A stretch of 64,000 bases of DNA from Oopsacas minuta (lineage: Eukaryota > Porifera > Hexactinellida > Lyssacinosida > Leucopsacidae): positions 573,630 through 637,629 of the forward strand of contig JAKMXF010000055.1 of assembly GCA_024704765.1 (NCBI GenBank), given 5' to 3'. Position numbers and translations under genes: made by a program. Position 1 is the first letter of the stretch. The number at the start of each line of letters is the position of its first letter. The notes under the pieces were generated by a model that did not search any database, was not told the DNA's origin, and saw only the letters and a program-made list of their open reading frames with translations. Shown here in pieces: positions 33,100 through 43,700 of the stretch.

Positions 33100-34265
33100 T
33101 GTAATTGCTCTTTTCAAATTAGCTATCGTCGAACTCGAAGACAACAATTGTGACAAATCTTCACCTGAAGTGATCTATTGTAACAATATTGATCAGCCTT
33201 TGAAACGAGTGGAAGAAATTCGTGAAAAAAAACATCTTCCCATCCTGGCGTAATCGTTATGGTACCGATCACGCCAGGATGGGTTGAAAGTTGTTCTCAG
33301 TCCTATACACGCTATACAATATGTTGATAGTATTAAGGGTGCTCTACTAGTTGCAGTAGCGAACTGTAATATTCAACAGATTATCGGACTTCTAGATGTA
33401 ACCTTAAGTCACCATACTCATGTTACAACATGTGATTTAAAGGTCTTATGTCAAATTCGAGGAATCAAAGACGGAAATGCTCGTTATCCTTGTCTATATT
33501 GTCTGTATAACAAAGTGAGTGGTGAACCTGGAATTTGCGAACTGGTAGCCAGTTTAATGAAATGTAGACTAAATTCAATGAATTGCATAAATGCGCTCTG
33601 CAGTTTGCTAAGAAAGCGGTGGAAATTACAGACCCACTTTTTCTAAACTTAGAGAATCCATCACATTCCTTTCTTTTTAGGCTGTACATGGTAGTCTTGG
33701 TCTTCGGGAAAAACTGTTGTACAGAATACCTATGAAGCTCTTAGGAAAAGAGGAACATACAAGGTTGGACAGTCATTTATCATTCCTTTTGTAGGGACAA
33801 AACAACAATATCATGGAAATCATATATTGGTAACAAATAAAGTTCATTGACAGTTTTAGTCAACTAGATCTTTGTGGATTTCCTTCCTTGAACCTCTGAT
33901 ACCTGTTTTAGTGTCGGCAAGTAACCGAATCCACGAAGTATTTGGCAAAATACTTGGCAATTGTGAAATTGGTGTTGAGCGGGAATTGGAAGAGATGCGC
34001 TACGAAATCATATTCTATAATGCTCTTAATTAGCGCAGATAATCTAACACCTAGTACAAAACTCCATATACTGCTGACCCATTTAGTATAATTCTTATTG
34101 CTTGTGAAACTGGTCGTCCAGATTCACAACCTTTTGGTTACGGATATCTCGAAGAATCAGTACATGAATCGTCTATTCACAAATTTAAGGAACACATAAT
34201 CCGTTACAACGGCGTTAACATTCAGTTAAGAAGTGAGTTCAATGCACAGAGTATTGGATATTTGA
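33100..34265 (+). pseudogene. zinc-embedded DDE core of LIR-element transposase
   Basis: Ordered signals: QDGLKVVLSPI (first Asp, codon 33278-33280), TTCDLKVLCQIRGIKDGNARY (second Asp, 33434-33436) and PCLYC 20 residues later. A degenerate middle follows, then TKLHILLTHLV (H..H), then FGYGYLEESVHESSIHKFKE with HIIRYNG (Glu 34166-34168). This is the order seen in CMC and RAG1-type transposases. Family members with DGGGG-FLKVCLS and CDLK..GLQSH..YPC..C phrases are known to me from cnidarian and insect genomes as uncharacterised proteins. Several stops and frameshifts occur between 33650 and 34250. The Asp-Asp distance (52 codons) is close to that in the CACTA-TIR family (about 55) and unlike RAG1 (108). 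Confidence 0.6.
33239..33283 (+). repeat. perfect 13-bp hairpin overlapping the first Asp codon
   Basis: CCCATCCTGGCGT (33239-33251) pairs perfectly with ACGCCAGGATGGG (33271-33283) around a 19-nt loop. The right arm contains the GAT codon for the first catalytic Asp. GC-rich against an AT-rich background. Confidence 0.8.
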
Positions 34266-34340
34266 TAGAAAACATGGAGAAAGATAACCTCGCAGTATAA
34301 TAAAATTTAGAAATTACAGAAACTCGCATTTTGAAAATTA

Positions 34341-35664
34341 CAACCGGCGTTCAAAAAGTTCCCGAGGCTACTTCAGATTTTGTACCTATACAGAATATAC
34401 ATGTACAAATGCTACATTTTCTCGAAAAAATGACCAATAACGTCCATACTCGTTGTAGACGATCTAGCCCATTAAAAATACATATTATAGCCTCCAAGTG
34501 GTATTTCTCTTAGGATCTACAAATTGTGTCCTCCAGGTCGATTCTGATATCAAAATGCCTGCTTGCAGGGATGCATTTTCAACTTTGCAAAGACCCAGAA
34601 ATCACAAGAAGCGAAGTCAGGTGAGTAGGGTGAGTAATCTAGATCATCAACTCTCATTCTATCCAACTCTGACTTTATGAGTTTATATTTATCTGGCCAT
34701 GTATTGTCGTGAAATAATCACATGTCCTGCGGTCCAGACATTGACTTCCGCTCCCTGTAATCTTTCTCTACTTCTGGACGGCAACTGTTGGCATAAAAGT
34801 CCCAGGTAATTATCTTCCCCTTTGGAAATATAATCTGAGCAACTGGGTCATATCTACCAAAGAAAATTGAGTACAGGAACTTAAGATCTCTGAAGTCATG
34901 CATAGGATTGAGAGGAAGCGCCACATATTTTACGACCCGTACCATATTTCTTTCTTTGGATAGTGGCTCGTCGTATCTTATCCACGTCTCGTCATTAGTA
35001 ATGATTTCTGCCAGCCATCTTTGATCCAAGTCTATATTCGAAGAGCATTTCTTGCACAAGTTACCCGACGGTCCTTTTGGTCATTTGTAAGGGAATGCGA
35101 GATCCTCCTAGAACAAATTTTGCTAACTTTCAGCCCATCGATAAGTATGGAATGAACAGCTCCCGTTGAGATTCCTACACTCATAGCTAACTCCCCCACA
35201 GTGATATGAGGATCTTCTTCCACTTTCCAGCGAATTTCTGAGGTGTTACTGCTAGTTGTGGCGGATCTGGGACGCCCGATTCGTTCCCCATCTTCCAGCG
35301 ACTTTCGTCCTTCTTGAAACCGTTTGCCCACTCCTTACCTGTAGTATATGAAAGGCTAGCATCTCCATAAACGAATTCCAAGGCAATGAGAATATCCTTC
35401 TGGCCAACACCAAGAAGCCTTCGAATTTTGATATAGGATATTTGCTCAATTTTCATATTAAAGCAATAAATACTGAAAAATACAAAGATAGTCAAAAACT
35501 GAGAAATTTGAAATAATCGTAACTGGAAATCTATCGACGATATGGTGAAAGTTAAAGGTACAGGATAGATATGAAATAAGGTTCATTATGAATACAGATA
35601 AGTGATATAATATCCTAAATCTTCAATTCTACGGCCAAAGTCAAGAACCTTTTGATGCCCGCTC
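34341..35664 (-). mobile_element. mariner element 3, nested in right arm of LIR element
   Basis: Left end CAACCGGCGTTCAAAAAGTT after TA (34339-34340); right end, inward, GAGCGGGCATCAAAAGGTTC before TA (35665-35666). The ends have diverged but align. 1324 bp, normal for mariner. The long-inverted-repeat sequence continues on both sides, which fixes the insertion site. Confidence 0.8.
34412..35456 (-). pseudogene. mariner transposase 3 (SETMAR-type)
   Basis: Start ATG 35454-35456 (MKIEQISYIKIRRLLG), HTH 1 with YTTGKEWANGF, linker DGERIGRPRSATT, HTH 2 with ELAMSVGISTGAVHSI. Catalytic region: EIITNDETWIRYDEP (first Asp), LFHDNTWPDK (second Asp; normally HDNA..H), YSPYSPDFASCDFWVF (third Asp). 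The end is IPLGGYNMYF..W...GHFFEKM with stop at 34412-34414. The full span of 1045 nt equals the usual mariner length (about 345 codons); frameshifts and stops interrupt it. Confidence 0.85.
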
Positions 35665-36040
35665 TACTATGTAGAATATTCATATAGTAATTGAGTAAGC
35701 ATTCATGGTGCAAGTGTATCAGAAATTTAAAGTAACATAATATTAGTATAAAATAATTGTAAAGGAAGAGTCGAAGTGAGTTGCTCAATACAAAAAGTGG
35801 GCCAAAAGTTATTTTGTTCAACATACACAGAATATCCCTCACATTTCATCAATCAACCTTCACAATGTTAGGAATCTTGTGTGTACCCGTAGGTCCATCT
35901 AGTTAGGTGCTAGAAAGTGTCTTAAGCCACCTCTACACCCGGCAAATTCATTATTTACCCATGTTTTGTGTCGAATGAAACACTTGTACTATTGTGGACA
36001 AAAATCATTGGAATTCCAATATACTGGCAAAATATTCCAT

Positions 36041-36905
36041 CTCCTGGATTACTTAATCTAAATCAAAATTGGTTGCCCTCTTTCAATTCGAAGGAACGTC
36101 ATCACTCTCTTCGTCAAGATAACGCCTTAATTCAAATTACTCTAACAGAGTCCCTTTGTTCATTCAGTAATTTGCTAATGACTTCGAAGGATTCGGGAAA
36201 ATTTGGATTGTCTAAGCAAACCTTCAAAGCCTTAATACAGATCAACCATGCCATCTCTGAATTATCTCTTGACTTACTAGCAAGGCTATAATTATGTATT
36301 AACTGGTCGTTTGCAAAGTGATCTACTTGAGAGGAGGATTTTCATTATCGAAAACTGAGTGGTGGACGCTCCTTGGTCGGAGCTGATGAGATCCTAATCA
36401 ATAATTAAGTTGAAACCACTCCTAAAGCGAAATATTAACATCATTACTTTGCAAGGAACACGCTCATTAATAATTACGATAGTTAAATACAGAGCGATGT
36501 TTATCAACAAGTAGTCGTTTACATCACAAGGTATACGTATATCTTTTAAGCTATAAGAACATACTCACTATCCTGCCTGTTTGAGCTCCTTGAATAACAA
36601 AATATTTCCTCTGTGTATGTTAGCAACTTAAATGAAGGTGCTTTAACTCTAGCCTGTACTCATTACATCACTATGTAGTGGTACATTTTGTTTACTTGCT
36701 GTTTCGGAGAAAGAAATTAGAATTTCCGGATATCCTTGGAAATCACTAGCACATATACTACTCAGTATAGAATCAGTTGAATGGGATTCTAGCTTTACTT
36801 GCGTAGATCACGGGGAAAGTCAAAAGAAATTGTTAATAAACGCGTTTCCAACATCTACAGTATGTGGAAACGTATCCACATTTGAATTTGTAAATGAAAA
36901 GTGCA
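36041..36905 (-). other. unrecognised coding-like fragment at 36126-36300 (minus), otherwise non-coding
   Basis: The minus strand at 36300 down to 36150 reads SLASKSRDNSEMAWLICIKA and DNPNFPESFEVISKLLNEQR in one frame before a stop. It is clearly protein-like (helical, charged), but I do not recognise the family. It lies just outside the right end of the LIR element. It could be a decayed exon or another transposon piece. Confidence 0.35.
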
Positions 36906-37139
36906 TTACAAATTTGGAGCCCTTGTAAATAGAACACATTCATTTACAGTACCACGCGCCGTGGTAATAACAATAGGGTAAGCAGTTATGAAGATGTCTT
37001 CTATTTGTAGTTTAAATTGCAAATTTCCTGGATTTTCGAGGAAATCAACAGCATCGTGAAATTTCTTAATTCTGTACTTTCCTCGTAGATAGACAATTGA
37101 TCTGGTTGTGAGGCGCGAACTTTTGGAAGTACACTTCAA
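36906..37139 (-). CDS. possible second exon of the THAP gene
   Basis: An open minus frame is preceded by an acceptor-like actaattgaag at about 37135. It contains KYRIKKFHDAVDFLENPGN and a Thr/Val-rich tail. It is the nearest open frame downstream of the THAP exon, which ends at a donor-like TGCAAA|gtaccc. I do not recognise a domain. Membership in the THAP gene is inference from order and strand. Confidence 0.3.
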   Translation of the reverse strand: MKCTSKSSRLTTRSIVYLRGKYRIKKFHDAVDFLENPGNLQFKLQIEDIFITAYPIVITTARGTVNECVLFTRAPNL

Positions 37140-37210
37140 TTAGTAAGGAAATAGCGTAGCAAATAGGAATTCAGGGTGGATAGATAGCAGGAATTGGATT
37201 GATGTATATT

Positions 37211-37421
37211 TCAATCATGAAAATAGTGGGGGGTACTTTGCAAGAATATATCATAGAAAAGAAGTGAGCAAATGAAGGTATTTACAGTTATATCAAAGTC
37301 TAAGGGTCTGTTAAGAAAACGTAACCATATAGCAGACAGCCCTTTGTCCTGAGGAAGCGTATAGCAAGGGTTATTGGGTCCATTCTTATAGCCAGAGTTG
37401 CAACCAACAACAGAACAATTA
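37211..37421 (-). pseudogene. THAP-domain exon, split from its first codons by CACTA element B
   Basis: The minus strand encodes NCSVVGCNSGYKNG...YTLPQDKGLSAIWLRFLN...FICSLLFYDIF: a THAP zinc finger (C-x4-C-x43-C-x2-H) with the conserved Trp. The last ligand reads Leu instead of His (C-S-L-L-F), so zinc binding is probably lost. The first three codons (ATG CCT AA.) lie 2.3 kb away at 39713-39723; removing element B and one TAA restores MPNNCSVVGC in frame. THAP domains occur in host regulators and in P/Kolobok transposases, so host or transposon origin is open. Confidence 0.7.
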
Positions 37422-39712
37422 CACAACTCAACAAGATTTCTCATCAGAGATCATATACATTTATCTTAGCATACATTTGAATGCTGAACTCGAATCTGCA
37501 AACAGAATTTCTATAGCACGTCTAGTTATTCTGAAATACAATATCCATTTTTTCAATAGTTAGTATTGCCTAGGTACTAAATTGCAATATGAGCATGCCT
37601 ATTTTGATTCAATTATCTGGAATATAAATGACTTTACTTATTTGAATTCAAGCAAATCAAATTATAAACATGCATCGTAATTGTAGAACTCATCCCGACA
37701 ATTTCTGTTACGTTTGTGGTCTTTTTTGCGTAAAATCACAAAGACGTCCAATCACAAATCAATTAAAGAACATATACAAATTGTACTTCGAATGTCCACT
37801 TGGTGACCAAGACAAGTCGTGGGCACCACATGTTATATGCACTTCTTGTTCAAGTGGACTACATGATTGGTTGAACAAAAGGAAAGTTTCAATGCCATTT
37901 GCAACACCCATGGTCTGGAGGGAACAGAAAAATCACCTAGATGATTGTTACTTTGCCTTATCGACATTACAGGATTCTCAGCCAAGAATAAGCACGCTCT
38001 TGTTTACCCAGACTTGGATTCTACTCGCAGGCCAATTCCACACGACATCTCATTACCAATCCCAATTTTCAAGCCACAGCAAACTAAAATTGGGTCTGAT
38101 ATGGTGGAAGATGTTCATGCAGATTCTACAGATGCTAATTATGTTCCGGAAGATGAATTACTAGAGCCACAAACATTTACACTGGGAGAATTGAATGACC
38201 TGGTCAGGGATCTAGACTTATCTAAAGACAAAGCTGAACTCTTTGCATCCAGGCTCAAACAGAAAACCTACTCGACAAAGATGTCCTGTATCCCACTATC
38301 GCAAGCGAAATTTCGATCTCGCTCAATACTACACCACTGATGGTCCAGTGTGCTATTGTAATGATATCGAAGGCTCTATGGAAACCTATTACAAGAACAT
38401 TCTTCCTCTGATTGGCGTCTTTTCACCGACTCGTCAAAACGCAGTTTGAAAGCTGTTCTGTTGCATAACGGAAATCTAAAAAGCCTGGCGTTCCAATTGT
38501 TCACTCCGTCTATCTCAAAGATACCTTCGCCAATTTGGAGGAAGTTTTGGAAGCAACACAGTATAGAACACATATATGGAATATCTGCTGTGATCTTAAG
38601 ATAATCGGGCTATTGATGGGCTTGCAACAAGGTTTTACAATGTATTGTTGTTTCCTATGTCTCTGGGACAGCCGAGCAACTGGTGAACATTATAAAAAAT
38701 GTGATGGGCCGAAGAGAACCTATGAAGTGGGGAAAACCAATTTACAGCATTCGCCATTGGTAGATCCAAACAAAGTTTTCTTACTCCCACTTCATATTAA
38801 ACTTGGATTAATGAAAACATTCGTTAAAACAATGGGCATAACATATTCCGCAGGATTTCTGCATTTGGTTGGCAAATTTCCGAAATTAAGCAAGGGCAAA
38901 GTTAAAAGAGGGAGTATTTGTCGGACCACAAATCAGATAAGTATTCAGAGATCCAGATTTCAAGAAGACATTATCCGAATTAGAAATGTGTGCTTGGAAT
39001 TCTTTCAAATGGGTTTGTGAAAAGTTTTTGGGCAACAAGAAGTCGTCCAACTACAGAGAAGGAGTGGAAACCTTGCTTAACGCATACGAGAAGATGGACT
39101 GTCACATGCCGCTAAAACTTCACTTCTTGCACTCTCACCTTGATTTTTTCCCTGAGAACCTTGGTGCTGTAAGTGATGAACCGGGTGAGAGATTCCACCA
39201 AGACATACAGGAGATGGAAACCCGATACCAAGGTTTCTGGAATGAGGGCATGATGTCCGATTACTGTTGGTGGCTCTTCAGAGATAATCCCAACAAGATA
39301 TATTAAAGGAAGTCGTACTCTCTACACTTTTAATTTAGTTAGCTACCTTTATACTTCTAGATGGATATGTATTTCCCTTTAGTTTGTGAGTAGTTGATAC
39401 ATGCATGAATGTGAATAATTATACGTAAGAGCTAGGATAATAACTGATATTATCTTGGCATTAATCTAAAACATCGAAACGTTGATTAATTTCAGATGGC
39501 TATCATGTAAGAAGACAAAAAGACAGCCACTACCCATAAAATAACAGGAAAAAATTAGGAAATACATAAAAATCGGTAACTTGTGGATGGAAACAATACT
39601 GAACGTGCTGGAAAGAATCTGAAAGCAGATTTGAATTCAGCGTAAAAACTAGCTTAGAAAATGTCAATCTAATACTTGAGGAGAAAATGAAGTTAAATTT
39701 TGTTGACCTGTG
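37422..39712 (+). mobile_element. CACTA-TIR transposon B (2291 bp)
   Basis: Ends CACAACTCAACAAGATTT and, inward from the right, CACAGGTCAACAAAATTT, flanked by TTA on both sides (37419-37421 and 39713-39715). It is nearly identical over its whole length to element C (44803-47093), which has the same length in inverted orientation. It interrupts a THAP reading frame. The terminal CACAR fits the CMC group; related element A has the full CACTA. Confidence 0.85.
37670..39306 (+). pseudogene. CACTA-TIR element gene, copy B
   Basis: Start ATG 37670: N-terminal zinc module CYVCGLF and WAPHVICTSCSSGL. A shift near 37965 leads to HALVYPDLDSTRRPIPHDIS, an acidic linker, and LGELNDLVRDLDLSKDKAEL. Shifts near 38265-38300 precede SHYRKRNFDLAQYYTTDG. 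Then WRLFTDSSKRSLKAVLLHNG (first Asp, 38428-38430), CCDLKIIGLLMGLQQGFTMY (second Asp, 38592-38594) with CFLCLW, HIKLGLMKTFVKTMG, a shift near 38920, LKLHFLHSHLDFFPENLG (H..H..H) and PGERFHQDIQEMETRYQG (Glu 39187-39189). It ends at TAA 39304. No intron is seen at the position of the copy A intron. The same breaks appear in copy C. Confidence 0.75.
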
Positions 39713-39723
39713 TTATTAGGCAT
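39713..39723 (-). pseudogene. detached start of the THAP frame
   Basis: On the minus strand ATG CCT AA then TAA, directly beside the right end of element B. Joined to 37418 downward it continues as AAT TGT TCT GTT, giving MPNNCSV. Any promoter of the THAP gene would lie above 39723 and is now separated from the body by 2.3 kb. Confidence 0.65.
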
Positions 39724-40710
39724 CAATATTATGTTTTCATATTGAGAATTGAGTGCTAAATGATCAGGTTAGTCATAGGGATGTACGTGTAGGTAAACGT
39801 GGAATAAAGATTTCGAAATGTTTTATTATTCTGAAAAGATTTTATCTATTTTATAATTCATCAAATAATTATACTTGTGATTTGATATGAACAAATATCA
39901 AGCTAAGCCATAACGATGTTACATGATCATGAAACTATTTTGATGAGTATTTACTAGCTTATATTAAGATTATCGAAGTGATTCCGTAGTATGTGGAAAC
40001 CAATTTATAGTTGAATTTGTAATGATAACTGCAATCCTTCACGATCAGACAGAACATAATCAGTGCACGGAATTTGCTGGCAATTCTTTGCTTAGCCAGC
40101 CGTGTATATAGTAAGACATGATCAGGAAATAGTTCAATTATTGTATAGGAACAAGATAGAAGCAAGAAGTACTTTGGATAGTGAGCAGTAATTTTTGGTT
40201 TCCTGTTACAACCTAGTTCGAAGATACATTAGACTAAGGAAAAATTAGAAATTTGGAAAGGCGATTGAAGTAAAGAACTCTATAAATAGGGGATGTTTGG
40301 CGAGCGAATCCTGATAATCTCTCAATTCCCCATTGAAAATAGTAAATACCTTAGAACGAAAATAAATTCATGATAGCGATGTACATCTGTATTTCCAATT
40401 TTTCAACATAAATCTAATATTCACAAACTTTACTTTAGAATACCAACTTATTACTGGAAATTTCAATGATTTGAGGATAATTTCTATATGACATGATTCA
40501 TTGCCTACTTGTAGAGGTTCCCCATGATAAGTCCCAGGAATAAACAACCTCCATTTCCATGTCAAAAGATAGATGTACTCACCGAGAGACATGGCCTAAT
40601 AAATATACGACTAAATATGTCCCCGAGAAGGCCGACTGAAAATGTATCAAACAACATTTTTAGAAATACGTATAATGGAGCTTAAGATGTAATCATTATA
40701 TATAGTAACA
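39724..40710. other. no confident gene
   Basis: Possible upstream region of the interrupted THAP gene. Short frames only. Confidence 0.35.
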
Positions 40711-40912
40711 TACAGTAGAGTCTCCGAAAACGGACACCTTGGTCACATGGCTTCTGTCCTTTGTAGAGAATTGTTCACTTCTCAGCGACTGCTCCATCTT
40801 TTTATAAAAAGCCTTAAAATTTTATCATTTTGAATGCAGTTGTAGATGTAATAAAGTTGAAAAGTTATTGAAGAAGTCACAAGGTTCATTATACTGCGAT
40901 AAGAATGAATAC

Positions 40913-42206
40913 TAGGGCGTTCAATAAGTCTTTCGGGTGATATCATAGAATATGATACAAACACTATACACACTATTTCACTATATTATATATTCAAGTA
41001 ATTACCTCCTGCAGATACACAAAGTTTTACGTTTCTACCCACTTGTAAAAGACATTTCTGTACTCTTCTTCGGGGATGGATTTTAAGTACTGGTACAAGC
41101 CTGTTCTGAGTGCTTGCAATGTGTTAAAATCTTTGCCTTGAAGGTAGATTATAAGCTTGGGGAATAGCCAAAAATCACACGGAGCTAGGTTGGTGAGTAT
41201 GGTGGATGGGGAAGTAATTCTAACCCCTACATCCAAGAAACTTTTGGTAAGCTTAGTTGTTCTTCGAGTTCCGGTTTCCGGGCGGTACTTTGGATATTTT
41301 TTATCAAATTTGGAAGCACTTGCTCTGTAAAGAAAGTAGCAGTAACAGCCTTGCCACTCTCACAAGGTAATTGCAAGACAATTGGATGACTACTGAAGAA
41401 GATGATATACATACTTTTAGGTTTTCTGAAGTCGGGCCAAGGAATTTTAGCCGGTTGTTCGTCGCCCCTCACCCATGATCGCTTCTTATACTCGCTATAT
41501 GGTGTTGAATAGTATACCCACGTCTCGTCATCAGTAATAATCTCTGTTAGGCGTCTAGAATAGCAGTTCTCATAAGTTTCCAAGAGTTTCTTGGTAATAT
41601 TCAGTCGTGCCAACCTTTGATTCTCACTGAGCTTATACGGTACCCATTTCCCACAAATCGCACGGTAGCCAAGCTCAGTCGTCAGAATTGTATGAATAGC
41701 TCCCGATGAAATCTCCATACTTTGTTCTAACTGATTTACAGTAATGCACTTGTCTTCCATGACCATACTTTCAATGAGTACGATATTCTCTGAAGTTGTA
41801 GTGGATACCGCTCTTCCAGATTGAGGCAAATCTGTGACATCAGCATCACCAGATCTAAAACGGGCAGCCCATCGCTCTACAGTGGATCTGGAAGGGCAAT
41901 CTCGGCAGATTATCTCCTGTAACTCACTGAAGATTTGTATGAGGTGGAACTTGAGTATTGTGCGAAACTCTATGTAAGTTCGTCATTTGAGGTTGAAATT
42001 ATCATCCTTTGAAGCCATAAATTCAACGTGGGTATAAATTGACTACACGTAACTATCTTAAAAATTCATAATTTGTATTGAATAAGCTTGACATTTTCAG
42101 TATATGGAGTTTAACTATATGGGCATATAATATATGAATGTTAGATATATTACCTGACTAATTCCTAAGATATATCATGACTCGCAAGAATTATTGAACG
42201 CCCTGA
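40913..42206 (-). mobile_element. mariner element 1 (1294 bp)
   Basis: Ends CTAGGGCGTTCAATAAGTC and, inward, TCAGGGCGTTCAATAATTC, with TA at 40911-40912 and 42207-42208. It serves as the reference for the mariner arms at 14949-17005. Confidence 0.9.
41027..42018 (-). pseudogene. mariner transposase 1, catalytic deletion
   Basis: Start ATG 42016-42018 (MASKDDNFNLK then TGA), HTH region with CPSRSTVERWAARFRSGDAD, LPQSGRAVSTTT, second HTH with LEQSMEISSGAIHTIL, then EIITDDETWVYYSTPYSE (first Asp). Near 41230 the frame jumps: the HDNA..H segment with the second Asp is missing, and NLAPCDFWLF has Asn where the third Asp of PDLAPCDFWLF belongs. It ends IPEEEYRNVFYKWVET. Lacking two of three catalytic residues, it cannot be active. 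Confidence 0.85.
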
Positions 42207-42810
42207 TATAACATAGAGTATAACAGATGAGTACGTAAGCATATTGGCAATGCTTTATACTCTATATTAGAATGGGTGCACATAAAGTCAGGAAGATAAC
42301 TTTGTCTACTGGTTGACACTTGCAGACCAGCTACAGTACCTATTGTGGTGACAATGCTCATAGCTATCTCAAACACCCTCGGCTTCCATATTTTGAGAAG
42401 AGAAGTAGATAAAGGATGTGATGAGGTTATGGGAGAGAAAAAACAGAGGAGCAGGTTACGAAGTAGAAGTCCAATGTGTGTACCGCCTTTATGGACCCAA
42501 AGTTGACATTGACAAGATGAAAGATTTGAAAGACATGGGACTTGTATAGCACTCATATTAGTATTTAATTTTGTGATATCTATGAAAGTTATTGGTTGCA
42601 GTTTCTGACTCCCCGTTCTTGGGAGATAATTTTGAATAAGACACGCCATTTGGGGCTAGTGCCCTGTCCTTTTTTCGGAATTCGGAGTTGTCCGCTCCTC
42701 GGAGAATACTTAAGTATTACATGCTTGGCAAATTCAATCGGTGACACGAGATATGTCCATTATAAGGGATTGTTCGCTTCTCAGAGTGTCCGTTTTGAGA
42801 AACTCCACTG

Positions 42811-43569
42811 GAGTATCAAAGAATATTTCAATTGCATAAAATATGATGCCTCATTTCAAAAGATATTCAAAAGGTACTAGCAATAAGCAAATGAAATAGA
42901 GTAAAAATAGGAAGTTAACTATTGCAGAAACTACAGAAATAAAGTTTAGGGTCATATGAGTCATAGTCTTTGAATTATAGCCTCAACTAACAGAAACAAA
43001 TTTATTTAGTACAACATAAAATGGGCTCACATGCCATTCATACCAACAAAATCATTTAAAGTTCGCTTTTGCCAAGATATACAACTATCAAGCACAAAAA
43101 AACTGAAAACATGATTTAAACACTTTCCTCAAAAATAGCTTTTGGGAAACGCCTGATGAGATGACAATTTCAGTAAATAGAAATGCATAAATTTATACTA
43201 TAATCGTATATGTCAGAATACATACTTAAGCTGTATCATATATAATTCTCGAGATATATGGTAGTGACAAATTAGCAGTCGCCATTCTCATTTTCAAGGC
43301 CCCTTGGGGACATATTCGTAGTGTATTTAGTAGGACATTGCTAAAAGCATACCTCAATTATACGGTATGCGGATCTTGCTCGAAGCTTGACACGGAATGA
43401 AACCGGATAATACTTATTTGCTTGTATTATTTGTAATTATGCACACAAAAAGTAGATAGAACAAAATTAATGGGAAATAATGATTCGCTTTAACCAGAAA
43501 ATTTAGGAGCCTAAGGGGGTGATCTTTCGAGGAGCGCAAGTATTTGAGGTAATAAGGTACTCTTAATAC
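42811..43569. other. no confident gene
   Basis: Possible later exons of the gene at 43570-44201 were not identified with confidence. A short open piece ending at ATTGAG|gtatgc near 43365 is a weak candidate. Confidence 0.35.
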
Positions 43570-43700
43570 CTTACATCTGGATTGCGAGGCAAAGTTTTGG
43601 TCCAATACATTGTCCAATAAAAGTTGAAATTGTGAGCTGCATTGCAGTACACATATAATTGGAAATTCAGTGGTTATATGACCATTATCCTTCAAAATAA
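43570..43700 (-). CDS. putative exon 2 of an unknown membrane protein
   Basis: After an acceptor-like aataatgtag the minus strand reads (V)ILKDNGHITTEFPIICVL and continues to NFASQSRCK, then a donor AAG|gtatta. It takes a 2-nt codon part from the exon at 44042-44201, which leaves exactly 1 nt, so the two are phase-compatible. No family recognised. Confidence 0.5.

Larger units (their letters stand above)
30247..36040 (+). mobile_element. long-inverted-repeat transposon with RAG1-like zinc module, host to nested Tc1 and mariner
   Basis: Left arm 30247 to about 30700 and right arm (about 34265-34340 plus 35667-36040) are inverted copies over about 450 bp. The right arm is split by mariner 3, and its two pieces line up without a gap against the left arm once the mariner and one TA are removed. 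Between the arms lies a single + gene: zinc N-terminus at 30977-31582 and DDE core at about 33100-34260, separated by the Tc1 element at 31683-33023. Without the two insertions the element is about 3.1 kb. The outermost shared bases are ATGGAATATT. No target duplication could be read, so the exact ends are uncertain. Confidence 0.65.
40713..42810. mobile_element. pogo/Tigger-type non-autonomous element holding mariner 1
   Basis: Left end CAGTAGAGTCTCCGAAAACG then GACACC, after TA (40711-40712); right end, inward, CAGTGGAGTTTCTCAAAACG then GACACTC. This CAGT..GGACAC start is typical of Tigger elements. The right TA duplication is not intact (reads ga). About 800 bp remain when the mariner at 40913-42206 is removed, with no Tigger gene. 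A 152-codon minus frame (42191-42649) runs across the joint with the mariner and has no recognised content. Confidence 0.6.

Noticed and set aside
36665-36680. CACTATGTAGTG as a CACTA element end
   Set aside because: It is a short palindrome with no homology to the A/B/C ends beyond five bases and no partner.
42191-42649. 152-codon minus frame
   Set aside because: It crosses the mariner end into the pogo-type element and shows no recognised motif or splice signal, so it is most likely a chance frame.
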